Shown piece by piece: positions 1 to 7,078 of a stretch of 64,000 nt of DNA (its first letter is position 1; each line of letters opens with the position of its first letter). The DNA comes from an uncultured Prevotella sp. (GTDB taxonomy: Bacteria > Bacteroidota > Bacteroidia > Bacteroidales > Bacteroidaceae): positions 1 to 64,000 of the forward strand of contig NZ_CAMJOS010000011.1 in NCBI RefSeq assembly GCF_946407605.1, written 5' to 3'. A program made the translations under genes and the position numbers. The notes beneath the pieces are model-generated. The model saw only the letters and a list, made by a program, of their open reading frames with translations. It ran no database searches and was not told where the DNA came from.

Positions 1-74
1 CCTTCTATTCGCTTGTCTTTCAGCAACTTGGCCATCACACTGACGGCATTCAAAACAAAAATGTACTTTTTCAT
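1..74 (-). CDS. Partial small protein, 5' end only
   Basis: The reading frame starts at an ATG at 74 and runs off the left edge of the window, giving about 24 residues beginning MKKYIFVLNAVSVMAKL. The start is hydrophobic, then becomes charged (LLKDKRIEG). It is the last visible member of a minus-strand series of small genes (742-861, 417-758, 167-412), but 92 bases separate it from the preceding stop, so it could have its own promoter. I do not recognise the family. The short visible length makes this a weak call. Confidence 0.4.
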   Translation of the reverse strand, partial: MKKYIFVLNAVSVMAKLLKDKRIE

Positions 75-166
75 AACTTGTCGAATTTGTGAGTGAAGGT
101 CGTGTCAGAATTTGGCCATTTTCACTACGTAGACTTCCTCCACCACGCTTCGACTCGGTTATTTAC

Positions 167-412
167 TTACTTTAAAATGATTTCTGTGGTGCCTTTCAGG
201 CGCACCACGCCTCCCCCCATACCGACATTCTTCAAGCCGTCGCTCATCTGCCATTGCTGGCATTCAAACATCTGCTCCACCTTCAGCTTCATCAGGGCGC
301 AGACCCTTGCACCTTCGTTAGTTATCTCCTTGTGCCGACAACTGGCGCAGCAGCGCTTCACTTTCACGCCATAGGCGTTACTTGCGCACGTGATTCTAAT
401 CTCCTTAGCCAT
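167..412 (-). CDS. Small cysteine-rich protein of unknown function
   Basis: An 81-residue protein starting MAKEIRITCASNAYGVKV. It has spaced cysteines (C9, then CCASC near 21-25, one near 38 and one near 51) with a conserved-looking stretch VEQMFECQQWQMSDGL. The CxxC-type spacing suggests metal binding, as in short accessory-region proteins of Bacteroidales that I recall only in outline. It lies 4 bases downstream of the coiled-coil gene at 417-758, so the two are probably co-transcribed. No function is assigned. The plus-strand frame over the same bases has a composition typical of a shadow. Confidence 0.65.
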   Translation of the reverse strand: MAKEIRITCASNAYGVKVKRCCASCRHKEITNEGARVCALMKLKVEQMFECQQWQMSDGLKNVGMGGGVVRLKGTTEIILK

Positions 413-416
413 ATCC

Positions 417-758
417 TTATTCTTCTTTAAGTTCTTTGATAGTCTTCTTCAAGTTTCGTATCTCTTTCTTCTGGTCATCCACCAGGGCTTTCAATCCTGT
501 CACCTCAGCCTGAAGCTTCTTCACGGCACTACCATCCTTCAGCGAGTCCAGCATCGCCTTGATTTCCTCCCTGGTCATCTCTTCCAGTCGCTCCAGTCCT
601 ACACGAACCATAAAGCCCTCCAGCATACTCTGGGCATCGAAATACATATAGCCTTCGCCGTTGACATCCAGTGAATAACCATTAACCATTGTTCTCAACA
701 GGATTACAAGTCGCTTTTGCTCCTGCTTGTTTTCTACTTTATTACTCATAGCTTTCAT
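417..758 (-). CDS. Small coiled-coil protein of unknown function
   Basis: A 113-residue protein starting MKAMSNKVENKQEQKRL; a second ATG lies three codons on (749). The middle has a patterned segment (YSLDVNGEGYMYFDAQSML) and the last 40 residues form a lysine/glutamate-rich coiled coil (LKALVDDQKKEIRNLKKTI). It overlaps the end of the 39-residue gene at 742-861 by 17 bases in another frame and precedes the cysteine-rich gene at 167-412 by 4 bases, so the three look translationally linked. Likely a mobile-element accessory gene; no function recognised. Confidence 0.65.
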   Translation of the reverse strand: MKAMSNKVENKQEQKRLVILLRTMVNGYSLDVNGEGYMYFDAQSMLEGFMVRVGLERLEEMTREEIKAMLDSLKDGSAVKKLQAEVTGLKALVDDQKKEIRNLKKTIKELKEE

Positions 759-861
759 GTTTAATAATGTTTGTTACTTCGATACTTTCTGCCTTCTCAT
801 CCGGCTCGAACATCGCGGCCAGATCTATCAGCGTTCCAACGTAAATAATTCTTCGTTTCAT
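742..861 (-). CDS. Tiny ORF (39 aa) overlapping the next gene
   Basis: The frame opens at an ATG at 861 with MKRRIIYVGTLIDLAAMFEP and closes with a TAA at 742-744, 39 residues in all. Its last codons overlap the start of the 113-residue gene (ATG at 756-758) in a different frame, an arrangement typical of translational coupling. A GAACTTTGC promoter-like element (897-904, one mismatch to TAnnTTTG) lies upstream. The acidic second half (EPDEKAESIEV) is plausible protein. The short length is the main doubt. Confidence 0.45.
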   Translation of the reverse strand: MKRRIIYVGTLIDLAAMFEPDEKAESIEVTNIIKHESYE

Positions 862-967
862 AACTTTTAATTTTGCTTTTATTTCTGATTGACGATGCAA
901 AGTTCAGCAAAAAATCAATGCAAAGTATGACTTTTTTTTCTATCGTCCAGCGAATCGTCCGACACTC

Positions 968-1450
968 TCAAAATTCGTCCGACAAACCGTCCGACTTCCT
1001 GCTTTGAACCCTCACAAAGGCGCTCAAAAACTGCTTAATCAGGTTCTTTCTCCTTAGCGCTTCACTCGCTTTGGGATCATCCGCAAACGTCCAGTCAGGA
1101 TACTTGCCCTTCACCTTCGCTATCGTGTCATAGATAGTGGTGCGTCCAGGCAGATTGTCGAACTCAGCCTCGCGCATATAGTCAATAAAGTCCTTGGGGG
1201 TGTAAAAGAATGGCAGACCTTTCACCACGCTCTCGTTCATTGCCACCATCAGGTATGCATAGTCGCAGGGGTGTCGAAATGCCAGCATCTGTCGCATTTC
1301 GCGAATGGCCGAGGCCACGTAGCCGTCCATTGTCAGCTTCTTGTCGCCAGCTTCACATACGTTCAGCACCTCTACCATGGGGCACAGGCTCACCATGCCC
1401 ATAAACTTCTCAAAAGCTGCGTCGTCGATACGCAATACAACTTGTTTCAT
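968..1450 (-). CDS. Unknown accessory-region protein
   Basis: A 160-residue protein from the ATG at 1448-1450 (MKQVVLRIDDAAFEKFMGMV); the same frame continues three codons upstream to a TTG, but the ATG is preferred. It has a charged, soluble composition, with a segment FRHPCDYAYLMVAMNES and a basic end (ALRRKNLIKQFLSAFVRVQ) that could contact nucleic acid. It sits between a terminator (1567-1602) and the small-gene cluster downstream, and probably belongs to the same mobile module. I do not recognise a named family with confidence. Confidence 0.6.
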   Translation of the reverse strand: MKQVVLRIDDAAFEKFMGMVSLCPMVEVLNVCEAGDKKLTMDGYVASAIREMRQMLAFRHPCDYAYLMVAMNESVVKGLPFFYTPKDFIDYMREAEFDNLPGRTTIYDTIAKVKGKYPDWTFADDPKASEALRRKNLIKQFLSAFVRVQSRKSDGLSDEF

Positions 1451-1556
1451 TTCTACCAAGTGTTTGTGAGAAGAGCATGATTGCTGCAGCTTTTCACCTC
1501 AGAGGACTCTCACTCCACTCGGGTTAATAATATGTTGGTGCTCTTTGGCCGATAGC

Positions 1557-1602
1557 CAAAAAAGAAGCACCCGCAAGAACGGACTTTCCGTCTTACGGGT
1601 GC
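1557..1602 (-). terminator. Intrinsic terminator after the HIRAN-like gene
   Basis: Bases 1567-1602 form a near-perfect GC-rich hairpin: arms GCACCCGCAAGAACGGA and TCCGTCTTACGGGTGC pair with one mismatch and one bulge. Read on the minus strand it is followed by TTCTTTTTT (1558-1566). It lies about 60 bases after the stop of the gene ending at 1661, as expected for its terminator. Confidence 0.8.
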
Positions 1603-1660
1603 AAATTTACGATGTTTTCGTGGGGCGGTTCGTTTACCCTATGTAAACCCTACGATAATT

Positions 1661-2989
1661 TTACTTCGAATTCCAGATCTCAATCATTTTCAGTTTCATG
1701 TCCTCGAAAGGTTTCAGGTGCTTCTCCAGCTTTGTGCTGTCCGACATCGCGCGCGAAAGGTCTTTGTCATAATTCGACAAATCAACATGGAAAGTGCGGC
1801 CAGCTTCGATAAAGAACTCCTTTTTGGTCAGTTTCGAGCCATCCTTGCCAGTAAACCTGCCCTGCTCGTACATCACGTTCAGCACACGTATCAGGTCTAT
1901 CTTCTGGCCCTTTGCCGTGCTCAGATAGATAGGACTCTCTGTGTAGGTCTCGTCGCATTCCTCCACCACCTTGTCAGAACCATATTCCGACTCTATCATC
2001 GGCTTCATCTCTATGCCCAGCTGCCTACATGTCAGTTCCCTCAGCATCAGCAGCGTCAGTATAGCATCCAGCGCCTTGCGTGGCGTCTGCATATAGTACA
2101 GGCGCGAGAGCACCACGTCACGCTTGCCAATGTCATTATACAACTGACCAGGCAACTGACGCAACTTCTCGTCAATATTCCTCAGTCCGCCCCAGAGCAG
2201 TCCTTCGTTCGCCAGCCACCACTGCATCCAAAGCCGCTGCATCTCCTCAGACTCCAGCCTATCCGTCCACCACTCAGAGGCTCGCTCTATCAACGCCATG
2301 CGACCACATATCGATGTACGCTGCTGCTTCAATGGTTCGTTCAGCAGCCGTACCTCCTTGTCCTGGGCTTTCTCCAGCTGTGCAATAAACTCCGTCCGTG
2401 CTTCACGTGTCTCGCGGCTCAGGTCGTGGCAACTGCCCTTCATCCAGAGGTCGAGGTAAATCTTCAGGTCTGCGATGTCAGTCTCGTCGACGTTTGTCAT
2501 CAGGTGCTTTTTCAGCATGTAGTACGCCTCCTTCTCGGCCAGCACCTGCTGGTGAGGCGACAAGCGCATCATGTCGTCCTTGAGCCACATGCCCCATTCT
2601 ATCGCCGACGACTGTAGCGGCAGGATTTTGGTCAGCTCCTCTGCCTCCACAGAAACTATCAGATGCCCATGCTCCTTGATTGCAACTTCTTCCACCTGTG
2701 CAAACAATATCGGGTCTTCGCTCTGTGCCAGCAGACTTTTCACATCGCCCACACACTCATCAGCCACGCGACCAATCCTCTTACCCCTCGAAAAAGCCAT
2801 GACGCAATCAGGGTTAAACAGGTTGGTAGGCTCGGCAAACAGCGACACCAACGGTCTTTCGAGGTCAATCTTTTTTAGAAGTTCGCGTGTACGCACATGC
2901 ATATCCTCCGTGTCCGGCAGCCCTTGTGTTTCGGCCTCCGGATTCGCAGCATAGTGCACGCCCGATATTCTAAAGTGATAAACCTTCAT
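1661..2989 (-). CDS. HIRAN-like N-terminus with RteC-like C-terminus
   Basis: About 442 residues from the ATG at 2987-2989 (MKVYHFRISGVHYAAN). A longer frame reaches 3040, but its start lies upstream of the promoter at 3018-3025, so the inner ATG is chosen. Residues about 1-120 resemble a HIRAN domain (GVHYAANPEAE, LFAEPTNLFNPDCVMAF, GKRIGRVADE), a fold that binds DNA ends in helicase-type proteins. The last 120 residues (KIDLIRVLNVMYEQGRF, LTKKEFFIEAGRTFHVD, LSNYDKDLSRA) resemble the C-terminal part of RteC-like regulators of Bacteroides mobile elements. The central 200 residues are helical. The combination suggests a regulatory or DNA-processing role for an integrated element; this is inference from motifs only. 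Confidence 0.6.
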   Translation of the reverse strand: MKVYHFRISGVHYAANPEAETQGLPDTEDMHVRTRELLKKIDLERPLVSLFAEPTNLFNPDCVMAFSRGKRIGRVADECVGDVKSLLAQSEDPILFAQVEEVAIKEHGHLIVSVEAEELTKILPLQSSAIEWGMWLKDDMMRLSPHQQVLAEKEAYYMLKKHLMTNVDETDIADLKIYLDLWMKGSCHDLSRETREARTEFIAQLEKAQDKEVRLLNEPLKQQRTSICGRMALIERASEWWTDRLESEEMQRLWMQWWLANEGLLWGGLRNIDEKLRQLPGQLYNDIGKRDVVLSRLYYMQTPRKALDAILTLLMLRELTCRQLGIEMKPMIESEYGSDKVVEECDETYTESPIYLSTAKGQKIDLIRVLNVMYEQGRFTGKDGSKLTKKEFFIEAGRTFHVDLSNYDKDLSRAMSDSTKLEKHLKPFEDMKLKMIEIWNSK

Positions 2990-3017
2990 CTTAAAAATGG
3001 TGTTTTCAATCGATGTG

Positions 3018-3025
3018 CAAAGGTA
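3018..3025 (-). promoter_or_regulatory. Sigma-ABfr -7 element (TACCTTTG)
   Basis: Reading the minus strand, TACCTTTGC is a perfect Bacteroidota -7 box about 30 bases upstream of the ATG at 2989. It decides that start over the in-frame ATG at 3040. No clear -33 TTG is seen. Confidence 0.7.
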
Positions 3026-3145
3026 CGAATTATTCCCCACACCACATCCTTTTCACATGAAGATTTTTGTGTTAAAAATGGCAAATGCACAAACCCTCAA
3101 TTTTGTACATAAAAGGTTCTCCTGATCATTTAATCAAAACCCACT

Positions 3146-3760
3146 TTAGAATATGACACCAAACGAGAATACGAAGCATTCTTTCAACGGGCCATTCTCT
3201 TTGTCCTTCGTAATTTTGGAGAGACTTGAATTATAGCGAAGTTCTAATTGGAACTTATCGTCAAAAGTGAAAGCGACACCCCCGACGAAATCAGTACACG
3301 TCGACTTATACTCATCGCCCATGCCCAGCAGGAAGTCTTCCTCTATGCCAGCCTTTAACGTCAGGCGGTCGTTGGGCAATGGATGCACATTGACTATCAG
3401 CGGGACTCCCAAGGACTTCACCCTCACCTCGCCCTCTTTGTTCTTGTTACTTACAAGAGAGTAAGCAGCCCCCGTTTGGTATTCTGATGTCTTGACACCC
3501 TGCACCATATAATTGACTCCCAACGAGACACCTATGACCTCATGGAACCGATATTCCGTCTCGATGCCTAAACCATACTGGAAATTGTATTTTGAATAAA
3601 CGTCATTGTTGTTTAGGTCCTTGAGGCTATACGGGTTATAAGTCAACATTATTGAGGGAATCACACGGAATCTCCCTACTGCATCCTGCCGCTCATTTGT
3701 CTGAGCCTGTATTCCTGCCACAAACAGCAGCAGAAACAACAAATTGATAATTCTTCTCAT
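3146..3760 (-). CDS. Outer-membrane beta-barrel protein
   Basis: A 204-residue protein from the ATG at 3758-3760 (MRRIINLLFLLLFVAG). A Sec signal peptide ends near IQAQ. The mature part is built of alternating polar/aromatic strands (YNFQYGLGIETEYRFHEV, IGVSLGVNYMVQG, DKFQLELRYNSSL) and ends in a final strand with terminal Phe (CFVFSFGVIF), the signature of a BAM-assembled barrel. Length fits the small PorT/OmpW-like barrels of Bacteroidota. It follows the lipoprotein gene at 3773-4258 with 12 bases between, so the two probably form one operon and act together at the outer membrane. Substrate unknown. Confidence 0.75.
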   Translation of the reverse strand: MRRIINLLFLLLFVAGIQAQTNERQDAVGRFRVIPSIMLTYNPYSLKDLNNNDVYSKYNFQYGLGIETEYRFHEVIGVSLGVNYMVQGVKTSEYQTGAAYSLVSNKNKEGEVRVKSLGVPLIVNVHPLPNDRLTLKAGIEEDFLLGMGDEYKSTCTDFVGGVAFTFDDKFQLELRYNSSLSKITKDKENGPLKECFVFSFGVIF

Positions 3761-3772
3761 AGACAATTATAA

Positions 3773-4258
3773 TTAATCACGAATAATTCTCTTCTCCCAT
3801 GCACGATCTCCATATCTTTTAATAGATAAATCAATGATGATAGAGTCCCCATTATCAGGGATGTCATATTCCACAATCTTTAACGAGTCACCATTTACTA
3901 AAGGCTTAATATGAAAATACAAATCTATAATAGATGTGCTGTCAACAACAAAAGTATTAGGCAGTTTTTCATTGATTTGTTTTTCTCGCCATACATTAAT
4001 ATTGAACGGGATTGAATCACCATGATGAAAAACCCTGAATTTGTCTTTACTAATTGTTATGTCAGATTCCACCAAAAAGTTCTGACCAAGAGAGCAATTA
4101 TTTATACGTGAAGGTCTCATTTGAAAATCCAGCCACATTGGAACCTCAGAAGTTCTAGAAATTCTAATGTCTTCTTTAGCAAGACGCAATGTAGCCCATG
4201 AACATGAGTTCAATAACAGTCCAATAAAGAATAAACAAAAATATGCAATTCTATTCAT
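3773..4258 (-). CDS. Putative lipoprotein, unknown function
   Basis: A 161-residue protein starting MNRIAYFCLFFIGLLLNSCS. The hydrophobic leader ends in a lipobox-like LNSC, so it is probably lipidated at Cys19. The rest is beta-rich and polar (NIVWREKQ-like strands, SIIDLYFHIKPLVNGDSL, DSIIIDLSIKRYG) without recognised motifs. It is AT-richer than its neighbours, in keeping with acquisition. It is first in an operon with the barrel gene at 3146-3760. Confidence 0.65.
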   Translation of the reverse strand: MNRIAYFCLFFIGLLLNSCSWATLRLAKEDIRISRTSEVPMWLDFQMRPSRINNCSLGQNFLVESDITISKDKFRVFHHGDSIPFNINVWREKQINEKLPNTFVVDSTSIIDLYFHIKPLVNGDSLKIVEYDIPDNGDSIIIDLSIKRYGDRAWEKRIIRD

Positions 4259-4289
4259 ATTATATTATTGTTATAATATATAGTATATG

Positions 4290-4297
4290 CAAAGATA
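4290..4297 (-). promoter_or_regulatory. Sigma-ABfr -7 element (TATCTTTG)
   Basis: TATCTTTGC on the minus strand lies about 32 bases upstream of the lipoprotein start at 4258 and probably drives the lipoprotein/barrel pair. The surrounding 60 bases are very AT-rich. Confidence 0.55.
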
Positions 4298-4459
4298 ATA
4301 CAATAACTTCTTTGTTATATGTTGTATTATTACCTATTCGCATTATTTAACATCCGTTCATACTCAAAAGCTTCATGTTCTAGTGACACGGGGGCAGGTG
4401 AGTGACATATGATGTAAGAGGTCTGATGGCTGAAGGATGATGTTGGCTGAAGCAGAAAC

Positions 4460-5275
4460 TCAAACAAACTTGATATCTGTGGTTAATTTACGTGTTCCTC
4501 CCTGTCGCAATTCTGGTGTATTGATACGAATATCACAATCAACAACACAAAAGGCTCCAGTGCTTGATCGAATTACATTCTCATCATGCATATCACTCAA
4601 ATAAATATCTGGAGTTGCATATGTCCAATTATGAGGATTTTTCAGCTCAAATCCCATATGCTGCATATAATCAGAGATTTCCTCGTCAGACACGTGCTTT
4701 CCTGCAATAAATGACTGTTCGCAAATAATCTTGAACTCGCCATTAGCATCTCTGCCAAAACCAAGCACAGTCAAACATGTTTCAGGGAAATATGCATTAT
4801 GAAGTGCAATGCGGTCAAGTGCAAAAATTGGCTTAATAAAATAGTCTAAGCCTATCGATTTAATAAGTGTTGCACCATGATCATAGACTTTTGCTTCGCC
4901 TCCTTCGGCTATTTGTTCACCTAAGACGTTGTGCAACGAATCTTCAACGCTGTCTATCCAGCATCCTACAGCTTTAGCCCACTGTTCTATGACAGTTTCC
5001 TGCTTCGCTCCTTGTTGGCATTCTCTTTGGTACTCGCTGAGAGTTTTCGCAGCATCTGAATCTGTTCTATCTTCTGCTGCCGCGAGTATGGATGCAATGA
5101 CATTTGTTTCACCGCCCGCTGCGCAGCCATGCTGTTCTCGCGATGAAAATCGTTGATATACAATCCTTCCACTGATAAACTGTTCTGCATAGCTATTAAG
5201 TTTTTGCAGACCTTCAGGCGTAAAGCCCTCACTGATGATGTTACTTACAGAACCCCAAAAATCTGCGTTGTTCAT
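4460..5275 (-). CDS. Polyvalent-protein-type kinase-like protein
   Basis: A 271-residue protein starting MNNADFWGSVSNIISEG. The N-terminal third has REQHGCAAGGETNVIASIL and IEQWAKAVGCWID. The C-terminal part looks like a divergent protein-kinase fold: GGEAKVYDHG as glycine loop, LIKS as the possible lysine strand, ICEQSFIAG as hinge, and IYLSDMHDENVI then FCVVDCDIRIN in place of the catalytic loop and DFG region. This matches my recollection of the kinase domain described in polyvalent proteins of phages and conjugative elements. Typically such genes are cargo of mobile DNA. Activity and substrate are unknown. A strong promoter lies at 5322-5353. Confidence 0.65.
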   Translation of the reverse strand: MNNADFWGSVSNIISEGFTPEGLQKLNSYAEQFISGRIVYQRFSSREQHGCAAGGETNVIASILAAAEDRTDSDAAKTLSEYQRECQQGAKQETVIEQWAKAVGCWIDSVEDSLHNVLGEQIAEGGEAKVYDHGATLIKSIGLDYFIKPIFALDRIALHNAYFPETCLTVLGFGRDANGEFKIICEQSFIAGKHVSDEEISDYMQHMGFELKNPHNWTYATPDIYLSDMHDENVIRSSTGAFCVVDCDIRINTPELRQGGTRKLTTDIKFV

Positions 5276-5321
5276 TTTTCAAATCTTTAAATTAACTGTA
5301 TGTTGTGATAGAACCACGCTG

Positions 5322-5353
5322 CAAAGGTAGAGATATTTTTTTAAATAACCAAA
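5322..5353 (-). promoter_or_regulatory. Full sigma-ABfr promoter for the kinase-like gene
   Basis: On the minus strand TTTG (5350-5353) and TACCTTTG (5322-5329) are separated by 20 bases, an ideal Bacteroidota promoter. The 5' leader of the kinase-like gene would be about 45 bases. Confidence 0.75.
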
Positions 5354-5461
5354 TTAACATCTAAAAAATAAATTAGTGGGGATCACGGGGCGGTTCCATC
5401 CTCAAGCTTTCGCATACAAAGAAAGGTCTTGCATCCCAGCTCACGAGAATAATATGCAAAA

Positions 5462-5638
5462 TGTACCAATGTACCATTGTACCATTTGCGTTTTCATTTT
5501 CAGCATATAGGGCGGAAAAGTGTGTATTCTATATTATATTATATATAATATTATAATATTATATATAATATAAAGATAAATCTACACTTCTACGGTACAA
5601 AATCGATTTTCGTAATGGTACAATGGTACATTGGTACA
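5462..5638. repeat. Nested inverted repeat: phased GTACCAWT half-sites around an AT palindrome
   Basis: 5462-5486 and 5614-5638 are perfect 25-bp inverted copies. Each arm holds three 8-bp phased units (GTACCAAT, GTACCATT, GTACCATT on the left; inverted on the right). Between them, 5534-5573 is a perfect 40-bp palindrome made only of A and T. The two symmetry centres lie within about 4 bases of each other. The arrangement resembles iterons or operator arrays flanking a cruciform or unwinding element. What binds here is unknown; the HU-like gene downstream is one candidate. Confidence 0.85.
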
Positions 5639-5709
5639 CTACGAAATTTAATTCATATATCTTTACATTTTAACATTTAAAATATTTTTGAAATAAATTT
5701 GAAAAAGCC

Positions 5710-5740
5710 TTGTTTTGCATCTAAATATTTAGTACCTTTG
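5710..5740 (+). promoter_or_regulatory. Sigma-ABfr promoter for the HU/smalltalk operon
   Basis: TTG at 5710-5712 and TACCTTTG at 5733-5740 are 20 bases apart. Transcription would start near 5743 and leave a long leader of about 285 bases before the HU-like start at 6031. Confidence 0.7.
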
Positions 5741-5774
5741 CATTGTCAATGAAGATAAAATTTTGCGCCCCCAC

Positions 5775-5807
5775 GAGAGAAATTTTTCTCGCCCACGGGA
5801 GAGATAA
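5775..5807. repeat. GAGAAA/TTTTTC hairpin element, copy 1
   Basis: The segment holds a small hairpin (GAGAAATTTTTCTC) followed by GCCCACGGGAGAGATAA. The complement of 44911-44946 has the same order of parts (GAGAAATAATTTTTC then CCCAACGGGAGAGATAA), so the two look like diverged copies of one dispersed element. Confidence 0.5.
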
Positions 5808-6030
5808 AAAAGTCCTTCGAATAGGCGCGGATAACCTTCAGATTTGATAAGGAAGATGGAAGACGAGAGATGGCTGATGTAAGATGGAAGAGGTAAGATG
5901 TTGGCGCCACAGCGAACTGAAAAATCTTGACACAACATCCCGTTAGACCAGAACCTTTAACCAAAAACCAATAAACATTCTTGGCGGAGCCAAGCGGCAA
6001 AGCCGAGCGAACCATTAAAAATTAAAGATT

Positions 6031-6624
6031 ATGGCACTTAAAGTAAAAGCAAAAGAACAATTTCAGAACATCGGCAAGTATGCTGGTCAGTATCGTTACG
6101 TGATGATGCCTGAGCTCTACACCGCTCTGACTCAGGACAAGGTGATTAAGGAGGCGGCCCTCCGCTCAGGTGTGAGCCGAGGCGTGATGCAGGCCTGCTG
6201 GGATGCAGCTGGTGAGGTTATCAAGGCATGGGCCACCGAAGGCCACTCTGTAGCGCTGCCTGGACTGGGCACCATGCGCTTCGGACTGCGCGCCAAGAGC
6301 GTGGACGACGTGAACAAGGTGAAGGCGGGCCTCATCTCGAGTCGACGCATCATCTTCACGCCTGATGTCGACCTGAAGGACGAGCTGTCGAAGACTGCCG
6401 TGCAGATCACCTGCTACGACCGCGAAGGCAAGGAGGTGAAGCGCGTGACCTCGACTGACGAGGGTAACGTGGAGGACCCCGAGAACGAGGGCGGAACCAC
6501 GAACTCAGGGAACAACGGATCTACGGAGAACGGTGGCAACAGCGGCTCCCAGAACGGCAGCACTAGTGGTGGTGACAACACCGGAGGCAACTCTGGCGGC
6601 GAAGGTGGCGACGGGTACAACTAA
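6031..6624 (+). CDS. HU-like DNA-binding protein with Gly/Asn/Ser tail
   Basis: A 197-residue protein starting MALKVKAKEQFQNIGKY. Residues about 1-130 match the HU/IHF-like family of Bacteroidota (YRYVMMPELYTALTQDKVI, GVSRGVMQACWDAAGEVI, GHSVALPGLGTMRFGLRA), which pairs a helical dimer base with a DNA-clasping beta arm. From about residue 145 the protein is low-complexity Gly/Asn/Ser/Thr (EGGTTNSGNNGST and similar). Local GC is much higher than in the AT-rich leader. The gene pair HU-like plus smalltalk is a recurrent accessory cassette in Bacteroidales, often near primase and amidase genes, which are absent here. Likely a nucleoid or element-specific DNA-binding protein. Confidence 0.85.
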   Translation: MALKVKAKEQFQNIGKYAGQYRYVMMPELYTALTQDKVIKEAALRSGVSRGVMQACWDAAGEVIKAWATEGHSVALPGLGTMRFGLRAKSVDDVNKVKAGLISSRRIIFTPDVDLKDELSKTAVQITCYDREGKEVKRVTSTDEGNVEDPENEGGTTNSGNNGSTENGGNSGSQNGSTSGGDNTGGNSGGEGGDGYN

Positions 6625-6728
6625 GGTGAAAGGTGAAAGGTGAAAGGTGAAGGGAGAATAGACCAAGGGGCCCCGAAGGGGTCGAATAACCTAGCATAGG
6701 GGCTTGTCCCTATGATTAAAGGGGCCCC
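6625..6728 (+). repeat. Post-stop GGTGAAA tandem repeat and GGGGCCCC hairpin unit
   Basis: Directly after the HU stop codon four GGTGAAA-type units occur in tandem (6624-6654). Then two GGGGCCCC palindromes (6667-6674, 6721-6728) flank a CATAGGG/CCCTATG hairpin (6695-6714). This could stall ribosomes or RNA polymerase between HU and smalltalk; no protein is encoded. Confidence 0.7.
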
Positions 6729-6765
6729 AACCTTTAACCAATAACAATTAAAATTTTAATTAGCT

Positions 6766-6867
6766 ATGAAGAAAGAAAGTTGGAAGACAGTTATTCAGAT
6801 TATCGTATCGATACTGACGGCAGCGCTGACGGCGCTGGGAACGACCTCATGCATGGGAATCATGTAG
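6766..6867 (+). CDS. Smalltalk protein (33 aa)
   Basis: A 33-residue product starting MKKESWKTVIQIIVSILTAA and ending LGTTSCMGIM, closed by TAG at 6865-6867. It matches the smalltalk family: a charged MKKExWK start, one hydrophobic helix with an AALTALG-type run, and a terminal TSCM with a possible lipidated cysteine. These proteins are typically encoded directly after the HU-like gene, exactly as here (141 bases downstream). The function is unknown. It is too short for default gene finders. Confidence 0.8.
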   Translation: MKKESWKTVIQIIVSILTAALTALGTTSCMGIM

Positions 6868-6940
6868 AGGAAAGAGGAAAGTGGAATGTGGAAAGAGGAT
6901 AGAACAATCCCCTACCCGTCCGCAACACGAGAACAGAACG

Positions 6941-6985
6941 AAGGCACCGACTCATAAAAAAATGGGTTGGTGCCTTGATGTTTTT
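6941..6985 (+). terminator. Intrinsic terminator of the HU/smalltalk operon
   Basis: AAGGCACCGACTCAT (6941-6955) pairs with ATGGGTTGGTGCCTT (6962-6976) with two wobble positions, followed by GATGTTTTT. It lies 74 bases after the smalltalk stop; the bases between are purine-rich repeats (AGGAAAGAGGAAAGTGG). Confidence 0.8.
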
Positions 6986-7042
6986 AGAAACGAATTCGCT
7001 TATTTTAACAAAGAAAAGGGAATGATTCACTAATATTTTTCT

Positions 7043-7050
7043 TACCTTTG
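7043..7050 (+). promoter_or_regulatory. Sigma-ABfr -7 element (TACCTTTG)
   Basis: TTACCTTTGTGG lies 29 bases upstream of the TraB-family start at 7079. A clear -33 is not seen. Confidence 0.6.
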
Positions 7051-7078
7051 TGGCAATATAACAGAAACAGACAAACAA

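Larger units (their letters stand above)
5276..6030. other. 755-base non-coding block
   Basis: No convincing gene is seen in this stretch between the divergent kinase-like and HU-like genes. It holds two promoters (5322-5353 minus, 5710-5740 plus), the nested inverted-repeat structure at 5462-5638, a GAGAAA/TTTTTC hairpin element at 5775-5807, a tract of GGAAGATG/GTAAGATG-type repeats (5848-5900), and a final short GC-rich stretch (5980-6015, GGCGGAGCCAAGCGGCAAAG). The HU transcript would carry a leader of about 285 bases. Confidence 0.7.

Noticed and set aside
3018..3040. Longer start (3040) for the HIRAN-like gene
   Set aside because: The ATG lies upstream of the -7 box, so it would not be transcribed from that promoter.
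4987..5232. 81-codon minus-strand frame inside the kinase-like gene
   Set aside because: It overlaps the kinase gene in another frame on the same strand; the longer frame has recognisable motifs and the promoter.
5462..5638. CRISPR array from evenly spaced repeats
   Set aside because: Units are 8 bp without spacers, arranged as inverted triplets; no cas gene is present.
5749..5847. 32-codon ORF just after the HU operon promoter (MKIKFCAPTREIFLAHG)
   Set aside because: It overlaps the GAGAAA/TTTTTC repeat element and has no family features; more likely chance than a leader peptide.
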